DNA from: an uncultured Lachnospiraceae bacterium | Lineage (GTDB): Bacteria > Bacillota > Clostridia > Lachnospirales > Lachnospiraceae | DNA length: 64,000 nucleotides | Assembly (NCBI GenBank): GCA_910587105.1 | Contig: CAJUMB010000006.1 | Location: forward strand, 1 to 64,000 | Direction of reading: 5' to 3' | Shown here: one piece after another, positions 34,684-44,112 of the stretch | Position numbering within the stretch: the stretch's first letter is position 1 | How the letters are laid out: every line of letters starts with the position of its first letter | Program-made: the position numbers and the translations under genes | Notes under the pieces: generated by a model | Told to the model about the DNA's origin: nothing | Seen by the model: only the letters and a program-made list of their open reading frames with translations | Database searches by the model: none

Positions 34684-34730
34684 TTTATAAACATTATTTA
34701 AAAATATCATTTAAAAATAATGTTTATAAA
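34684..34730 (+). promoter_or_regulatory. Perfect 16-bp inverted repeat in the operon leader
   Basis: TTTATAAACATTATTT and its exact complement AAATAATGTTTATAAA, separated by 15 bp. It lies between the promoter and the first start codon, a plausible site for the ROK repressor encoded in the operon. The rest of 34572-34802 is AT-rich without a gene. Confidence 0.6.
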
Positions 34731-34802
34731 TAGTGCATATAACAAACAGGTACCCAGCTGCAGCTTTTTAAAAGTAAAAATGTAGAAAAGAAGAATTGAA
34801 TT

Positions 34803-35837
34803 ATGGCTAATATGTTCAAAACAATTTATGGAAGAAACTTAGTAGGAGAATTAAAAAATATTGTACAGAGACCTTATCTGGTAGTGACAATGGAAGATTT
34901 GTGGGATTCTTTTAAAGATGCGTTTGATGAAGACTGCATTGTGCACTTTGTAAAAACTCTGGAATATGATGAAATTCTGGACAATATTGAAAAACTGCCC
35001 AAATTCGAATCTGTTATCGGTCTGGGCGGCGGCCAGGCGGTGGACTATGCCAAGACAGTGGCGTGGAAGACACACATGCCCCTTTATCAGGTGCCCACCT
35101 CCATCGCGACCAATGCGGTATTCGGACACCGGGCGGGTCTTCGTTTTAACAGTGTGGTCCGCTATGTGGGTTACACAGAGCCGGTGGCGGTATATGTGGA
35201 TTACGATGTGATTCAGAACGGTCCCAAGGCTTTAAACAGAAGCGGCGTGTGCGACGTGTTCTGTTACCATAATTCCATGTTTGACTGGAAATATGCCGCT
35301 GAACAGGGGAAATGTGAGGAGAAATGGCCTTATGACCAGGAAATGGCAGATGAGGTGAATAAAGTTTATCAATCTGTGGTGGACGGCATCGACGACATCT
35401 ATGCCCTGAATGAGAAAGGCATCCGCACATTGACCGAGGGACTGCGCTGGGGCGGCGCCGCATTCCATAACAATGGCTGGAATCCGAGACCTATTGAGGG
35501 AAGCGACCATTTCCTGTTCTACACCTTGGAGTATATGACGAAGAAAAAGTTCATTCATGGCCAGCCAGTGTGTCTGGGAATTTTCGTTGGGTCTGCCATG
35601 GCGGACAATGACGCGGACAGAATGCTGGATCTGATTCACCGTGCCGGTGTGGAGATCCGTCCGGAGGCCATGGGAATTACCTGGGACGATGTATTTGCCG
35701 CAATCAAAGGTGAAAAGGAATTTCTGGAGAGCCACGGCTATTGGTATACCATTGTCAATGACTTCCAGGTAACCGACGAATTCTGCCAGATGATAAAAGA
35801 TAAGATCACTGCAAAGTATGGAGAATGGCAGGCATAA
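34803..35837 (+). CDS. Iron-containing alcohol dehydrogenase / G1P dehydrogenase-like
   Basis: A 344-aa cytoplasmic NAD(P)-dependent dehydrogenase of the iron-ADH/dehydroquinate-synthase-like superfamily, closest in layout to glycerol-1-phosphate dehydrogenases. GLGGGQAVDYAK near residue 74 is the dinucleotide-binding loop; probable metal ligands lie in SGVCDVFCYHNS, GSDHFLFYTLE and HGQPVCLG. The substrate is not certain. As first gene of an operon with an ABC sugar transporter, a class III aminotransferase, a ROK kinase and NagB, it probably oxidises a polyol or amino-polyol; this is inference. Confidence 0.82.
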   Translation: MANMFKTIYGRNLVGELKNIVQRPYLVVTMEDLWDSFKDAFDEDCIVHFVKTLEYDEILDNIEKLPKFESVIGLGGGQAVDYAKTVAWKTHMPLYQVPTSIATNAVFGHRAGLRFNSVVRYVGYTEPVAVYVDYDVIQNGPKALNRSGVCDVFCYHNSMFDWKYAAEQGKCEEKWPYDQEMADEVNKVYQSVVDGIDDIYALNEKGIRTLTEGLRWGGAAFHNNGWNPRPIEGSDHFLFYTLEYMTKKKFIHGQPVCLGIFVGSAMADNDADRMLDLIHRAGVEIRPEAMGITWDDVFAAIKGEKEFLESHGYWYTIVNDFQVTDEFCQMIKDKITAKYGEWQA

Positions 35838-35898
35838 TCTGCTGAACAGATACCGTACATAGGAAAAAGAATTTGTAAAGAAAAGGTAAGATAATAAT

Positions 35899-36929
35899 AT
35901 GAAAAGAAAAACAAAGAAAATTGCGGTAGTTCTCATAGCAGCCATGACACTGACACTGACCGGGTGCCAATCAGAAAACTCCAGACAGGAACAAAATCCA
36001 GCATCCGATGGGGCTGTTGGGAGGGAACCTTGTATGGCGTTCCGGCCAACTCCTGCATCGGCTTTCTGACATATCGCCGCGATTTATTCGAGAACGCAGA
36101 AGAACAGGCGGCTTTCAAGGAGAAATACGGCTACGATTTAGAAGTTCCTTCCGACTGGGATGCTTATCGGGACGCGGCTGAGTTTTTCACCAGAAAGAAA
36201 GGTGAGAAACTGGCTGGAGAAGTGCTGGACAGAGATTTCTATGGGGTTTCCATGGAAGGAAAGCGCCACGGGGCCACTTCTTGTGAGTGGATGAACTATA
36301 TGTGGTCCTTTGGGGGAAATATTTTTGATAAAGAAGGAAATATTGCGGTTGATTCTGAAAAATCTTTAGAATCTCTGGAATATTTTAAGAACCTGACCCA
36401 GTTTGCGCCTCCAGGGGTAACGTCAAAGACCTGGGATGAGCAGACTACAGAATTGCAGCAAAGTATTGCGGCAATGGCAATTATTTTTAACGACAATGCG
36501 CCGGCGCTGGAAGACGAAAGTGCGTCTGCCGCAGCGGGTAAAATGGGTTACGCAGCAGTGCCTGTGGGAGAGGCTCCTGCCGCCCATTACGGCGGATGGG
36601 GATATTACATTCCGTCCGATTCGCCTAACCCGGAAGCGGCCTGGGTATTTATGCAGTGGTTTAATACCCAGGAAGTGCAAAAGGCAATTGCCCTGGAAGG
36701 CGGCTTTATCAATCTGAAATCCGTTTATGAGGATGAAGAACTCAACACGCTCCCCTACTGGGAGGCAAGCAAAAACGCTTACGAGATCAGCAGTACCCGT
36801 CCCCGTATTCCGGAGTGGAATGAGATGGACAATGTTCTGATGCTTCAGCTCTCCAATACCCTGTCTGGCGAGACGACCGCAAAGGAGGCCCTGGAGAATA
36901 CAGCTGCAGAATTTCACAAAATTCGCTGA
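35899..36929 (+). pseudogene. Broken sugar-binding protein of ABC transporter
   Basis: The ATG at 35899 starts a normal lipoprotein signal (MKRKTKKIAVVLIAAMTLTL, then TGC). After about 40 residues the frame ends, and the mature domain continues in another frame from about LYGVPANSCIGFLTYRRDL to FHKIR at 36929. Part of the N-terminal lobe expected of a family 1 binding protein (about 430 aa) is missing, so an internal deletion with frameshift has occurred. The remaining ORF at 35964 has no signal peptide and cannot be exported. The gene should have delivered the operon's sugar to the two permeases. Confidence 0.8.
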
Positions 36930-37563
36930 TTTTAATCACCCTGGTGCCTTTGCTGTATACTCTGAAAATTAGTTTTTTTGATTATCAGTTATCCAATCCC
37001 GGGAGCGAACATATTTTTGTGGGCCTGAAAAACTACACAGCGCTTTTTAAGGACCCGGAACTGATAAATTCTATGAGTAAGACATTTATTTTTATGTTTT
37101 TCTCTGTATTTTTTGAAGTCATCATTGGGGTTATTCTGGCGCTGGGGCTGAATACCATTCCCGCTTTCCGCAGACTGTTTACCTCCCTGACGCTGATTCC
37201 CATGATGGTGGCCCCTCTTGTGATTGGATTGATGTTCAGCTTTTTTACAAATCCTCAGTTTGGGCTTTATGTATGGCTGGTGGAAAAGCTCCACCTGCCT
37301 CTGCCTACGGTGCTGACAGACCAGTCAGTTACTGCCATGGTGGTCACCGTTATTATGGACGTGTGGGAATGGGCCCCTTATCTGGGATTGACTTTTCTGG
37401 CAGGGCTCCAGTCCATCTCCGGTGAATTCTATGTTACACTTACCGCCAGGCTTTTGTATCTTTTAAATTCAGTTATGCTGCGGCAATATGTGTGATTTTA
37501 TTTATCCTTTTGGTGGCCTGTGGTATGATTTATCAGAAAATAGCGATGAGAGGTGAAGATTAA
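36930..37563 (+). pseudogene. Broken ABC sugar permease (first permease)
   Basis: Permease sequence begins abruptly inside the first membrane helix (LITLVPLLYTLKISFFDYQ), directly after the binding-protein stop, with no start codon of its own except GTG 36944. It continues normally to LAGLQSISGEFY. There the segment holding the EAA loop is lost, and the true C-terminus (YAAAICVILFILLVACGMIY and beyond) follows in another frame to TAA 37561-37563. Two deletions therefore affect this gene. Without the EAA loop it could not couple to an ATPase. The next gene starts on the last base of its stop. Confidence 0.8.
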
Positions 37564-38387
37564 TGACTAAGAAAAAAGGAATTCGCTGTGCGATTATTTA
37601 TATACTTTTGATCGTTTTTTTGGTGATCACATTGCTTCCCTATCTCTGGCTGGTACTGACCTCTTTCAAGACCAAACTGGACGCTTTTTCTATTCCGCCG
37701 AAGGTGTTTTTTCAGGTGACATTTGATAATTACCGAGAGGCATTTCTGGACGGGGGGATGCTGAAAAATCTAAGAAACAGTTTGATTATTATGATTGCTG
37801 CTGTAGGGATTGGGCTGGCCATTGGACTTCCCTCCGCCTTTGCCTTTTCCAGATTTAAGACCAGAGGAGACCAGTTCATGCTGAATTATCTTCTGGGAAC
37901 GCGGTTCACTCCATTTGTTGTACTGGCGCTGCCCTTGTATCTGATTATGAGTAAGTGCGGCCTGCTCAACAGTTTTGTTGGAATTATCGTGGCGCATATC
38001 TCTTTTAACCTTCCGTTTGTTGTGTGGATGATGAAAGGTTTTTTCGATGCAGTGCCCAAAGAAATTGACGAGGCAGCGCGGATCGAAGGCTATTCCTGGT
38101 TCCGGGTGTTCTTATCTATTGATATACCGCTGGCAAAAAGCGGTCTGGCGGCTACGGCAGTCTTCTGCGCCATTAATTCCTGGAATGAATTTCTCATGGC
38201 CCTGATTCTCACAGGACGGGATACGGCTACTATGCCAGTGGCCATTCCGGGAATGCTTACCCCCCAGGGAACACTGTGGGGGCAGATTGCAGCGGTGGGC
38301 ACAGTCATTACCATTCCGGTTTTGATTTTTGCCATTATCGTACAAAAACATATGGTCGCAGGCATGACCATGGGTGCTGTGAAATAA
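37563..38387 (+). CDS. ABC sugar permease (second permease)
   Basis: A 274-aa inner-membrane permease of the carbohydrate uptake 1 (MalG-like) family with six probable helices. The cytoplasmic EAA loop is intact: EIDEAARIEGYSWFRVF followed by IPLAKSG. Its partners, the binding protein and first permease, are both broken, so the transporter is probably non-functional unless subunits are supplied elsewhere. No ATPase gene is present; this family often uses a shared MsiK-type ATPase. It overlaps the upstream permease stop (TAATG). Confidence 0.9.
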   Translation: MTKKKGIRCAIIYILLIVFLVITLLPYLWLVLTSFKTKLDAFSIPPKVFFQVTFDNYREAFLDGGMLKNLRNSLIIMIAAVGIGLAIGLPSAFAFSRFKTRGDQFMLNYLLGTRFTPFVVLALPLYLIMSKCGLLNSFVGIIVAHISFNLPFVVWMMKGFFDAVPKEIDEAARIEGYSWFRVFLSIDIPLAKSGLAATAVFCAINSWNEFLMALILTGRDTATMPVAIPGMLTPQGTLWGQIAAVGTVITIPVLIFAIIVQKHMVAGMTMGAVK

Positions 38388-38404
38388 AAAAGGAGGATTT
38401 TTCT

Positions 38405-39700
38405 ATGAATATGATCGAAAGAGATAAGAAATATTTGATCCAGTGTTATACATCAGATGAAATCATCTTCCAGCGGGGAGAGGGGATGTACCTGTATGAT
38501 GACACGGGAAAGAAATACCTGGATTTTTCCGGACAGTTTTCTGCCTGCAGTCTGGGACATGGCAATGAGGAGATGATTGACACCCTTACGGACCAGCTGA
38601 AGAAACTGGTGTCTGTCACTTCCATGTACATGACAGAGGAACGGGCCCGTCTGGCGGAAAAAATGGTGGAAATCACCCCGGATGGCCTGGATAAGGTAAT
38701 GTTCGGCTGTACCGGCTCTGATGCCAACGAGTTTGCGCTGAAGCTGGCAAAATATTACAGAGGAGGCGGAAGAATCATTTCCTTCCGCCGGGGATTTCAC
38801 GGGTCCACGGCAGGCGCGGCGGCCGCTACCGGAAAATCAGAGATGATTCAGGAGAACTCCAGCATTTCTGAACTGTTGCCCAGGGGCTTCGTCCACTCTG
38901 CCCCTCCGTATTGTTATCACTGCGACTTTGGAAGGACACCGGACAGCTGCGGCATGCAGTGCCTGAAATATCTGGAGCAGACCATACTCCACGAAGGCGG
39001 CGATAAGATCGCGGCGGTGATTTCCGAGCCTATCTTTGCTGCAGGCGGAGTGATTGTACCGCCGGCCGGGTTCTGGAAGGGAGTGAGGGAGCTGTGTGAC
39101 CGATACGGCGCACTGCTGATTTTTGACGAAGTAGTTACCGGGATTGGACAGACGGGAAGTATGTTTGCCTGCCAGTACGAGGGGGTTACCCCGGACATTC
39201 TAGTGACGGGCAAAGCCCTCAGCAGCGGATATGTACCCGGGTCTGCCGTTATATGCCGCAGAGAAATCGGAGAGGCATTGGATTCGGTGAGTCTCCATGG
39301 ACATACCCATTCCTGTTATCCGCTGATGGCGGCTGCAGCGTACAAAAATATTGAAATCATTCAGCGGGATCATCTGGTGGAAAACAGCGCCCAGACCGGG
39401 GCATATCTTCATGAGAAGCTGACCGGGCTAATGAATAAATATCCAATGATCGGCCATGTGCGGGGGCGGGGACTGCTCCAGGGGTTTGAACTGGAAGACG
39501 TTTCCCCTGAATATGATAAATATAAGCTGGGACAGAGGCTTTACGAGACAATGCTTCACAACGGACTGATCACAGAGCTGGAAAGCAGGAGGAATCTGGA
39601 AAATGTGGTCATCGTTATGCACCCGGCGCTGATTACTTCCAGGGCAGATGTGGACCGGGCAGTTTCTGTGATTGAACAGTCCCTGGACCAGTGCTTGTAA
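38405..39700 (+). CDS. Class III PLP-dependent aminotransferase
   Basis: A 431-aa enzyme of the fold-type I class III group (acetylornithine/4-aminobutyrate/glutamate-semialdehyde aminomutase-like). Seen are FGCTGSDANEFALKLAK (phosphate site), SFRRGFHGST, LIFDEVVTGIGQTG and the PLP lysine in VTGKALSSGY. ATG 38405 follows AGGAGGATTTTTCT. A Cys-containing YCYHCDF...DSCGMQC segment near residues 165-185 is unusual. Substrate unknown; the setting suggests an amino-sugar or amino-polyol intermediate. Confidence 0.9.
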   Translation: MNMIERDKKYLIQCYTSDEIIFQRGEGMYLYDDTGKKYLDFSGQFSACSLGHGNEEMIDTLTDQLKKLVSVTSMYMTEERARLAEKMVEITPDGLDKVMFGCTGSDANEFALKLAKYYRGGGRIISFRRGFHGSTAGAAAATGKSEMIQENSSISELLPRGFVHSAPPYCYHCDFGRTPDSCGMQCLKYLEQTILHEGGDKIAAVISEPIFAAGGVIVPPAGFWKGVRELCDRYGALLIFDEVVTGIGQTGSMFACQYEGVTPDILVTGKALSSGYVPGSAVICRREIGEALDSVSLHGHTHSCYPLMAAAAYKNIEIIQRDHLVENSAQTGAYLHEKLTGLMNKYPMIGHVRGRGLLQGFELEDVSPEYDKYKLGQRLYETMLHNGLITELESRRNLENVVIVMHPALITSRADVDRAVSVIEQSLDQCL

Positions 39701-39785
39701 TTTCCAGGAATGTCAGGTACAATGTGTTCAGTTAATAACAGGATAGAACCGTTGGACGCGGGAATCATCATATGGGGGAGAGAAC

Positions 39786-40988
39786 ATGGCGAAGGTGCAG
39801 GGAAATAAGAAATTACTGACAGTAAAAAATATTCGGGTAAATAATAAGACTAATTTGTTAAAACAGCTTGTAAACGGCCAGAATCTCACCAGAAACGACC
39901 TTGCAAGGGAAAGCCATATCAGCCTGATGACAGTGAAGCATATTGTAGATGATCTGGTAGAGGAAGGGATTGTGGAAGAACATGCTTTCTCCACAACAGT
40001 GGGGCGCAAGCCCAAAGCATTGAGTATTGCAAAGAAATATGGGAATATTGTCTGTATCAACCTTACCTCTACAGAATCCTTAAAATATTTGATTTATGAT
40101 TTGAAACGGAACCTGCTGGCTGAGGGCGTCTGTTCCTTTGACCGAAAAAAGCAGAGTTATCAGAAAATACTGGCGCAGCTGGTAGAAGAAATCCGGACGA
40201 AGCTTCAAGCTTTTTCCACAGAGACGGTGGGGGTGGGGGTTTCCGTACCCAGCGCTTATTATGCAAAAGAAGATCTGGCCAATTATGATTTGATTCCGGC
40301 ATTGAAGGGATTTCATATCCGGCAGTACTTCCAGGACGCCTTTGGCCTGGAAAACGTGGCGGTGGTCCATGATGTGGTATCCGCCGCCAAATCAGAATAT
40401 GAATCCAAGCAGATGAGAGATGAGAGTATTTTCTATTTTTACTGTGGATTTGGCGTGGGCGGGTGCTTTATGCTCCGGGGAGAAGCGGTGACCGGAGAGG
40501 ATCTGCTGGCAGGAGAAGTGGGAAAAATGCAGATAGACAGCCCCTTTGGAGAAGGGATGCTGACCCTGGAAGAAATTGTCTCAGTACCGGGGATTCTCCG
40601 GCAGGCGCAGAAAGAAACGCCGCAGATTTCATTTGAAGAAGTAATCGCCCAGTACAAAGCTGGCGGGGAACCCATTTCGGGGATTCTGAACAAGGTTCTG
40701 AAGACAATTTCCAGGGTATTGTACAATATGGTATGGCTGTTTAATCCTGCAAAATTCGTGGTGGACAGCTGTAATGAGGACTATGCGGCGCTGATTACCG
40801 AAAGTGTGAAAGGGTATATCCAGCGTTTTCGGCAGGACGATATCTATGTGACAACAGAAGTGGAACAGGCGGTCTATCGTGAATATGACGACCTGCGCGG
40901 CTGTTTCCGCACTACGCTTCAGCAGTGGATCGAAAGCCTGGCCGAAGAATCCCCCCAGGAACCCATAGATTATGTACAGGAAAAATAA
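39786..40988 (+). CDS. ROK-family transcriptional regulator
   Basis: A 400-aa NagC/XylR-type regulator. The N-terminal winged helix (about 18-80) reads LTRNDLARESHISLMTVKHI. The ROK domain follows, with VGVSVPSAYYAKEDL and YCGFGVGGCFM; the ATP-binding loop and the CxCGxxGC zinc motif of ROK kinases are not preserved, as expected for a repressor. It lies mid-operon, ahead of a ROK kinase, and probably represses this operon through the palindromes at 34649-34730. Confidence 0.88.
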   Translation: MAKVQGNKKLLTVKNIRVNNKTNLLKQLVNGQNLTRNDLARESHISLMTVKHIVDDLVEEGIVEEHAFSTTVGRKPKALSIAKKYGNIVCINLTSTESLKYLIYDLKRNLLAEGVCSFDRKKQSYQKILAQLVEEIRTKLQAFSTETVGVGVSVPSAYYAKEDLANYDLIPALKGFHIRQYFQDAFGLENVAVVHDVVSAAKSEYESKQMRDESIFYFYCGFGVGGCFMLRGEAVTGEDLLAGEVGKMQIDSPFGEGMLTLEEIVSVPGILRQAQKETPQISFEEVIAQYKAGGEPISGILNKVLKTISRVLYNMVWLFNPAKFVVDSCNEDYAALITESVKGYIQRFRQDDIYVTTEVEQAVYREYDDLRGCFRTTLQQWIESLAEESPQEPIDYVQEK

Positions 40989-41017
40989 GGCTTTACAGAG
41001 GGGAAAGGCGGGAATAA

Positions 41018-41941
41018 TTGTTGAGAAAAGCAGTGATTGGAATCGATTTAGGCGGGACGAACCTTAGAATTGGCACAGTGGATGAAAAAAATCATGTGCA
41101 TTTTCTCTGCAAAAGCAGCAGCAACAGTATTGCTCAGGCAGAGGAACCTGTAGGGGAGCTGAACCGCATCATTGAAACCTATAGAGAAACGTACGGCATT
41201 GAAAATATCAGCGGAATTTCCATCGGAGTTCCGTCTTCTGTGGCAAATGACAAGAGAACGGTCATCTGTACCACAAATATCAGAAATGACAGAGACGAAC
41301 CGGTATTTGACCATACCGATATCGCAACGGTCATGGAAGACCGGTTTCATGTTCCGGTTTATGTAAATAACGACACCAAAAATATCCTCCTCTACGATAT
41401 GGACAGCAATCAAATCTCCAGGGAATCCCTGGTCATAGGCATCTATATCGGTACCGGGGTAGGCTGTGCCGTGTGGGTGAACGGCCGGATGCTGGACGGG
41501 AAAGACGGAGCGGCGCTGGATCTGGGGCACATTCCCTATTTTCACGGGGGAGAAGTCTGTAGCTGCGGGAAGAAAGGGTGCTGTGAATGTTATGCCTCCG
41601 GCTGGAGGCTTGAGGAAATCCGCAGGAACTATTATCCGGACAGCGCCATTGGGGAATTGTTTTTGAAACATGCCCAAGAACCACCCTTGCGGGAATTTGT
41701 CCACTCCTGTGCGCATGTCTTTGCCGTGATGGCAACTATCTTCAATCCGGAGACAATCGTGGCTGGGGGCGGCGTACTGGAGATGCCGGGCTTCCCCAGA
41801 GAACAGTTTGAACAGGAAGTGAATGGAAATACCGGCACAGATGTAATGTCCTATGGATTTAAATATGTGTATTCGAAAGATTCGGATTGTAAAGGCGTGA
41901 CAGGCGCGGCTATTTTTGCAAGGCAGTTTCTGGAATGCTGA
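41018..41941 (+). CDS. ROK-family sugar kinase
   Basis: A 307-aa kinase. GIDLGGTNLRIG is the N-terminal phosphate loop; IYIGTGVGCAVWVNG, DLGHIPYF and the zinc motif CSCGKKGCCECYASG are intact, so it is catalytically competent. ROK kinases phosphorylate glucose, allose, N-acetylmannosamine and similar sugars; the substrate here is not determined. The start is one of two tandem TTG codons (41018 or 41021) after a purine-rich GGCGGGA. It probably supplies the phosphorylated sugar acted on by NagB or the dehydrogenase. Confidence 0.88.
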   Translation: MLRKAVIGIDLGGTNLRIGTVDEKNHVHFLCKSSSNSIAQAEEPVGELNRIIETYRETYGIENISGISIGVPSSVANDKRTVICTTNIRNDRDEPVFDHTDIATVMEDRFHVPVYVNNDTKNILLYDMDSNQISRESLVIGIYIGTGVGCAVWVNGRMLDGKDGAALDLGHIPYFHGGEVCSCGKKGCCECYASGWRLEEIRRNYYPDSAIGELFLKHAQEPPLREFVHSCAHVFAVMATIFNPETIVAGGGVLEMPGFPREQFEQEVNGNTGTDVMSYGFKYVYSKDSDCKGVTGAAIFARQFLEC

Positions 41942-42039
41942 CATTGTACAAACAAGTGGACCACATCGGTTAATTCAGATACTGTTACCAATGGGAAATC
42001 GCTCTGGGTGATGGAATTTTTCTAAGAAAAGGAGATGCC

Positions 42040-42774
42040 ATGAAAGTATACAAAGTCAAAGATTATGAAACCATGAGCCAAAAGGCGGCGGCGTTTCTCG
42101 CGGCGAAAATGATTTTAAAACCAGATGCCCTGCTGGGGCTGGCCACCGGTTCTACCCCGATAGGGACTTATAAACGGCTGGTGGAAATGTATCAGACGAA
42201 TGATCTGGATTTCTCCGGAATTCGAACCGTGAATCTGGATGAATACCGGGGACTGCCGTCCAGCAGCCCCAACAGCTATCACTATTTTATGAAAGAAAAC
42301 CTTTTTTCCAAAGTGAATATTCTGCCGGAAAACACCCATATACTGGACGGCAGCAATCCAGACACCGAGAGCGTCTGTCAGGAATACGAAGATAAAATTG
42401 AAAAGCTGGGCCCCATTGAAGTGCAGCTTCTGGGTCTGGGACATGATGGACATATTGCTTTTAACGAGCCGGGAGACGAATTCGCAGACCGGACGCACTG
42501 CGTCTGGCTGAATGAGCAGACCATTCAGGCTAATAAACGTTTTTTTGCGAAAGAGCAGGACGTTCCCCGGCAGGCATATACCATGGGGATTGGTACCATT
42601 ATGAAAGCCAGGTCGATTCTGATGCTGGTAAGCGGATCCCAAAAGGCAGAGATTTTGAAAAAAGTACTTGAGGGCCCGGTGACCCCGAAAGTGCCCGGCT
42701 CAATCTTAAGGTTCCACCCTGATGTGACTATTTTTGCGGATGAAGCGGCTTTGGGATGTGGGCAGACAGGATGA
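42040..42774 (+). CDS. nagB: Glucosamine-6-phosphate deaminase
   Basis: A 244-aa cytoplasmic enzyme converting glucosamine-6-phosphate to fructose-6-phosphate and ammonia. Family motifs are intact: LATGSTPIGTYKRL, TVNLDEYRGL (catalytic Asp), LGLGHDGHIAFNEPG (catalytic His and Glu) and AYTMGIGTIMKA. AAAGGAG precedes the ATG. It links the operon to amino-sugar breakdown. The stop overlaps the SGNH hydrolase start (ATGA). No nagA gene is present in the window. Confidence 0.95.
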   Translation: MKVYKVKDYETMSQKAAAFLAAKMILKPDALLGLATGSTPIGTYKRLVEMYQTNDLDFSGIRTVNLDEYRGLPSSSPNSYHYFMKENLFSKVNILPENTHILDGSNPDTESVCQEYEDKIEKLGPIEVQLLGLGHDGHIAFNEPGDEFADRTHCVWLNEQTIQANKRFFAKEQDVPRQAYTMGIGTIMKARSILMLVSGSQKAEILKKVLEGPVTPKVPGSILRFHPDVTIFADEAALGCGQTG

Positions 42775-43388
42775 AACAGATTTTATGTTATGGAGATTCC
42801 AATACCTGGGGGTATTGGGGAAATGACTGGACAAGATTTCCCTTTGAAGAGCGATGGCCGGGCCGGCTGGAGCTGCTTATGGGAAAGGAATACCGGGTCA
42901 TTGAGGAGGGGCTCTGCAGCCGGACCATTGCCATGGAGGATTCTGTGCAGCCCCACAGGAACGGACTCCGCTATCTGAAGCCCTGTCTGATGTCCCAGTT
43001 TCCTCTGGAGTATCTGATTGTAATGCTGGGAACCAATGATACAAAGCGGCGCTACGGCTTATCTGCACAGGAAATCGGTCTGGCTATGGAGGAGCTTCTG
43101 AAAACAGTTCTTGGATTCTTCCATTGGACGGGAGCAAAAACAAAGTTTTTGCTTGTGGCTCCGGCTCCTCTGCAGTCTTATGAGGGAGGTTTTGAGATGG
43201 ATGGGGATTCGTTACGAAAGAGCCGTATGCTGGCCGGAATTTATCAGGAACTGGCTGATGCCTATGGGACAGCGTTTTTGGACGCAGGGGCTTGTGTCCG
43301 CCATTTTCAGACAGACGGCTGTCATTTACACCGGGAAGGCCATAAAGAATTGGCCGGGGCCATTTATCATAAATTAAAACAAATGTAA
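42771..43388 (+). CDS. SGNH-family hydrolase/esterase
   Basis: A 205-aa GDSL-type esterase without a signal peptide. The catalytic blocks are ILCYGDSNTWGY (Ser), MLGTNDTKRRYG (Gly/Asn) and DGCHLHREGH (Asp and His). The closest group appears to be aryl-esterase/acyl-hydrolase-like cytoplasmic enzymes. It may remove acetyl or other acyl groups from the imported sugar. ATG 42771 overlaps nagB by 4 bp; the frame could extend to 42756, but that would lie inside nagB without a ribosome site. Confidence 0.88.
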   Translation: MKQILCYGDSNTWGYWGNDWTRFPFEERWPGRLELLMGKEYRVIEEGLCSRTIAMEDSVQPHRNGLRYLKPCLMSQFPLEYLIVMLGTNDTKRRYGLSAQEIGLAMEELLKTVLGFFHWTGAKTKFLLVAPAPLQSYEGGFEMDGDSLRKSRMLAGIYQELADAYGTAFLDAGACVRHFQTDGCHLHREGHKELAGAIYHKLKQM

Positions 43389-43478
43389 AACAGAAATCGA
43401 GCAGGAGGCAGTGATCAGCCCCTGTTCTCTTTTTAAGGAGCATAAGCATATAAAGAAGATTAACTAAATCGTTAACCA

Positions 43479-43516
43479 AAAAAGACAGAGCAAAAACCCT
43501 GTCTTTTTGTGTTTTT
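43479..43516 (+). terminator. Intrinsic terminator of the sugar operon
   Basis: AAAAAGACAG paired with CTGTCTTTTT over a 10-nt loop, followed by GTGTTTTTATTT. It lies about 90 bp after the last gene of the operon. Confidence 0.8.
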
Positions 43517-44112
43517 ATTTATCGTTGTAATGTCCTTTACATGAAACAATCGCTCCGGCTTACCGATTCCTTTTGAACCCCCGTTCTGTTCAATGTCTTT
43601 TATCTCTTTTAACTCATGCCGCTGTCCATTTCCAGATTTTTTTAATTATTCCTTATAGCAGAATAATTAACAGCTGACATACCACCACTCCTCTATGCAT
43701 TGTACAATATTTTGTACAATAATTGCACTGGATTTTCTCAAATATGTCAAGATGATTCATTGATAAAGTTTTATTTATCATTTTTTGAGAAAAACAATAC
43801 GCTCACGGTAAAAATATGTGCATTGTTTGGTTGTGATATAGGGGAGCTTTTTCTATATGTGCCAGAATCATTCTTTTTGGGTATTCCACAGATATGCCCA
43901 TTTCTAATATCTTTGTCATTTTTTCCTATAATATTCGGTTGCTGCAGTGCCCTCATGCAAAAGCGTTTTTTTAATCAAGAATAATATTATTAAATTCTAG
44001 GAAATTTATTAATCTAAAATTTTATTGGTTACAAACGAATTTTCAGATAAAAATACATCATAATACGCATTATGCGGTAAAACAAATCACTTCCAGAAAC
44101 GGGGCTTAACAC
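43517..44112. other. AT-rich region upstream of cluster B
   Basis: About 600 bp with no credible gene; the open frame at 43700-43984 starts at a TTG within a repeat and lacks a ribosome site. At 43700-43720 there are two copies of TTGTACAAT spaced 12 bp apart, each palindromic, which could be operator sites. The cluster B promoter should lie here, but no strong -35/-10 pair was identified. Confidence 0.45.

Noticed and set aside
43700..43984. 94-codon open frame upstream of cluster B
   Set aside because: TTG start inside a repeat, no ribosome site, AT-rich hydrophobic translation without family resemblance.
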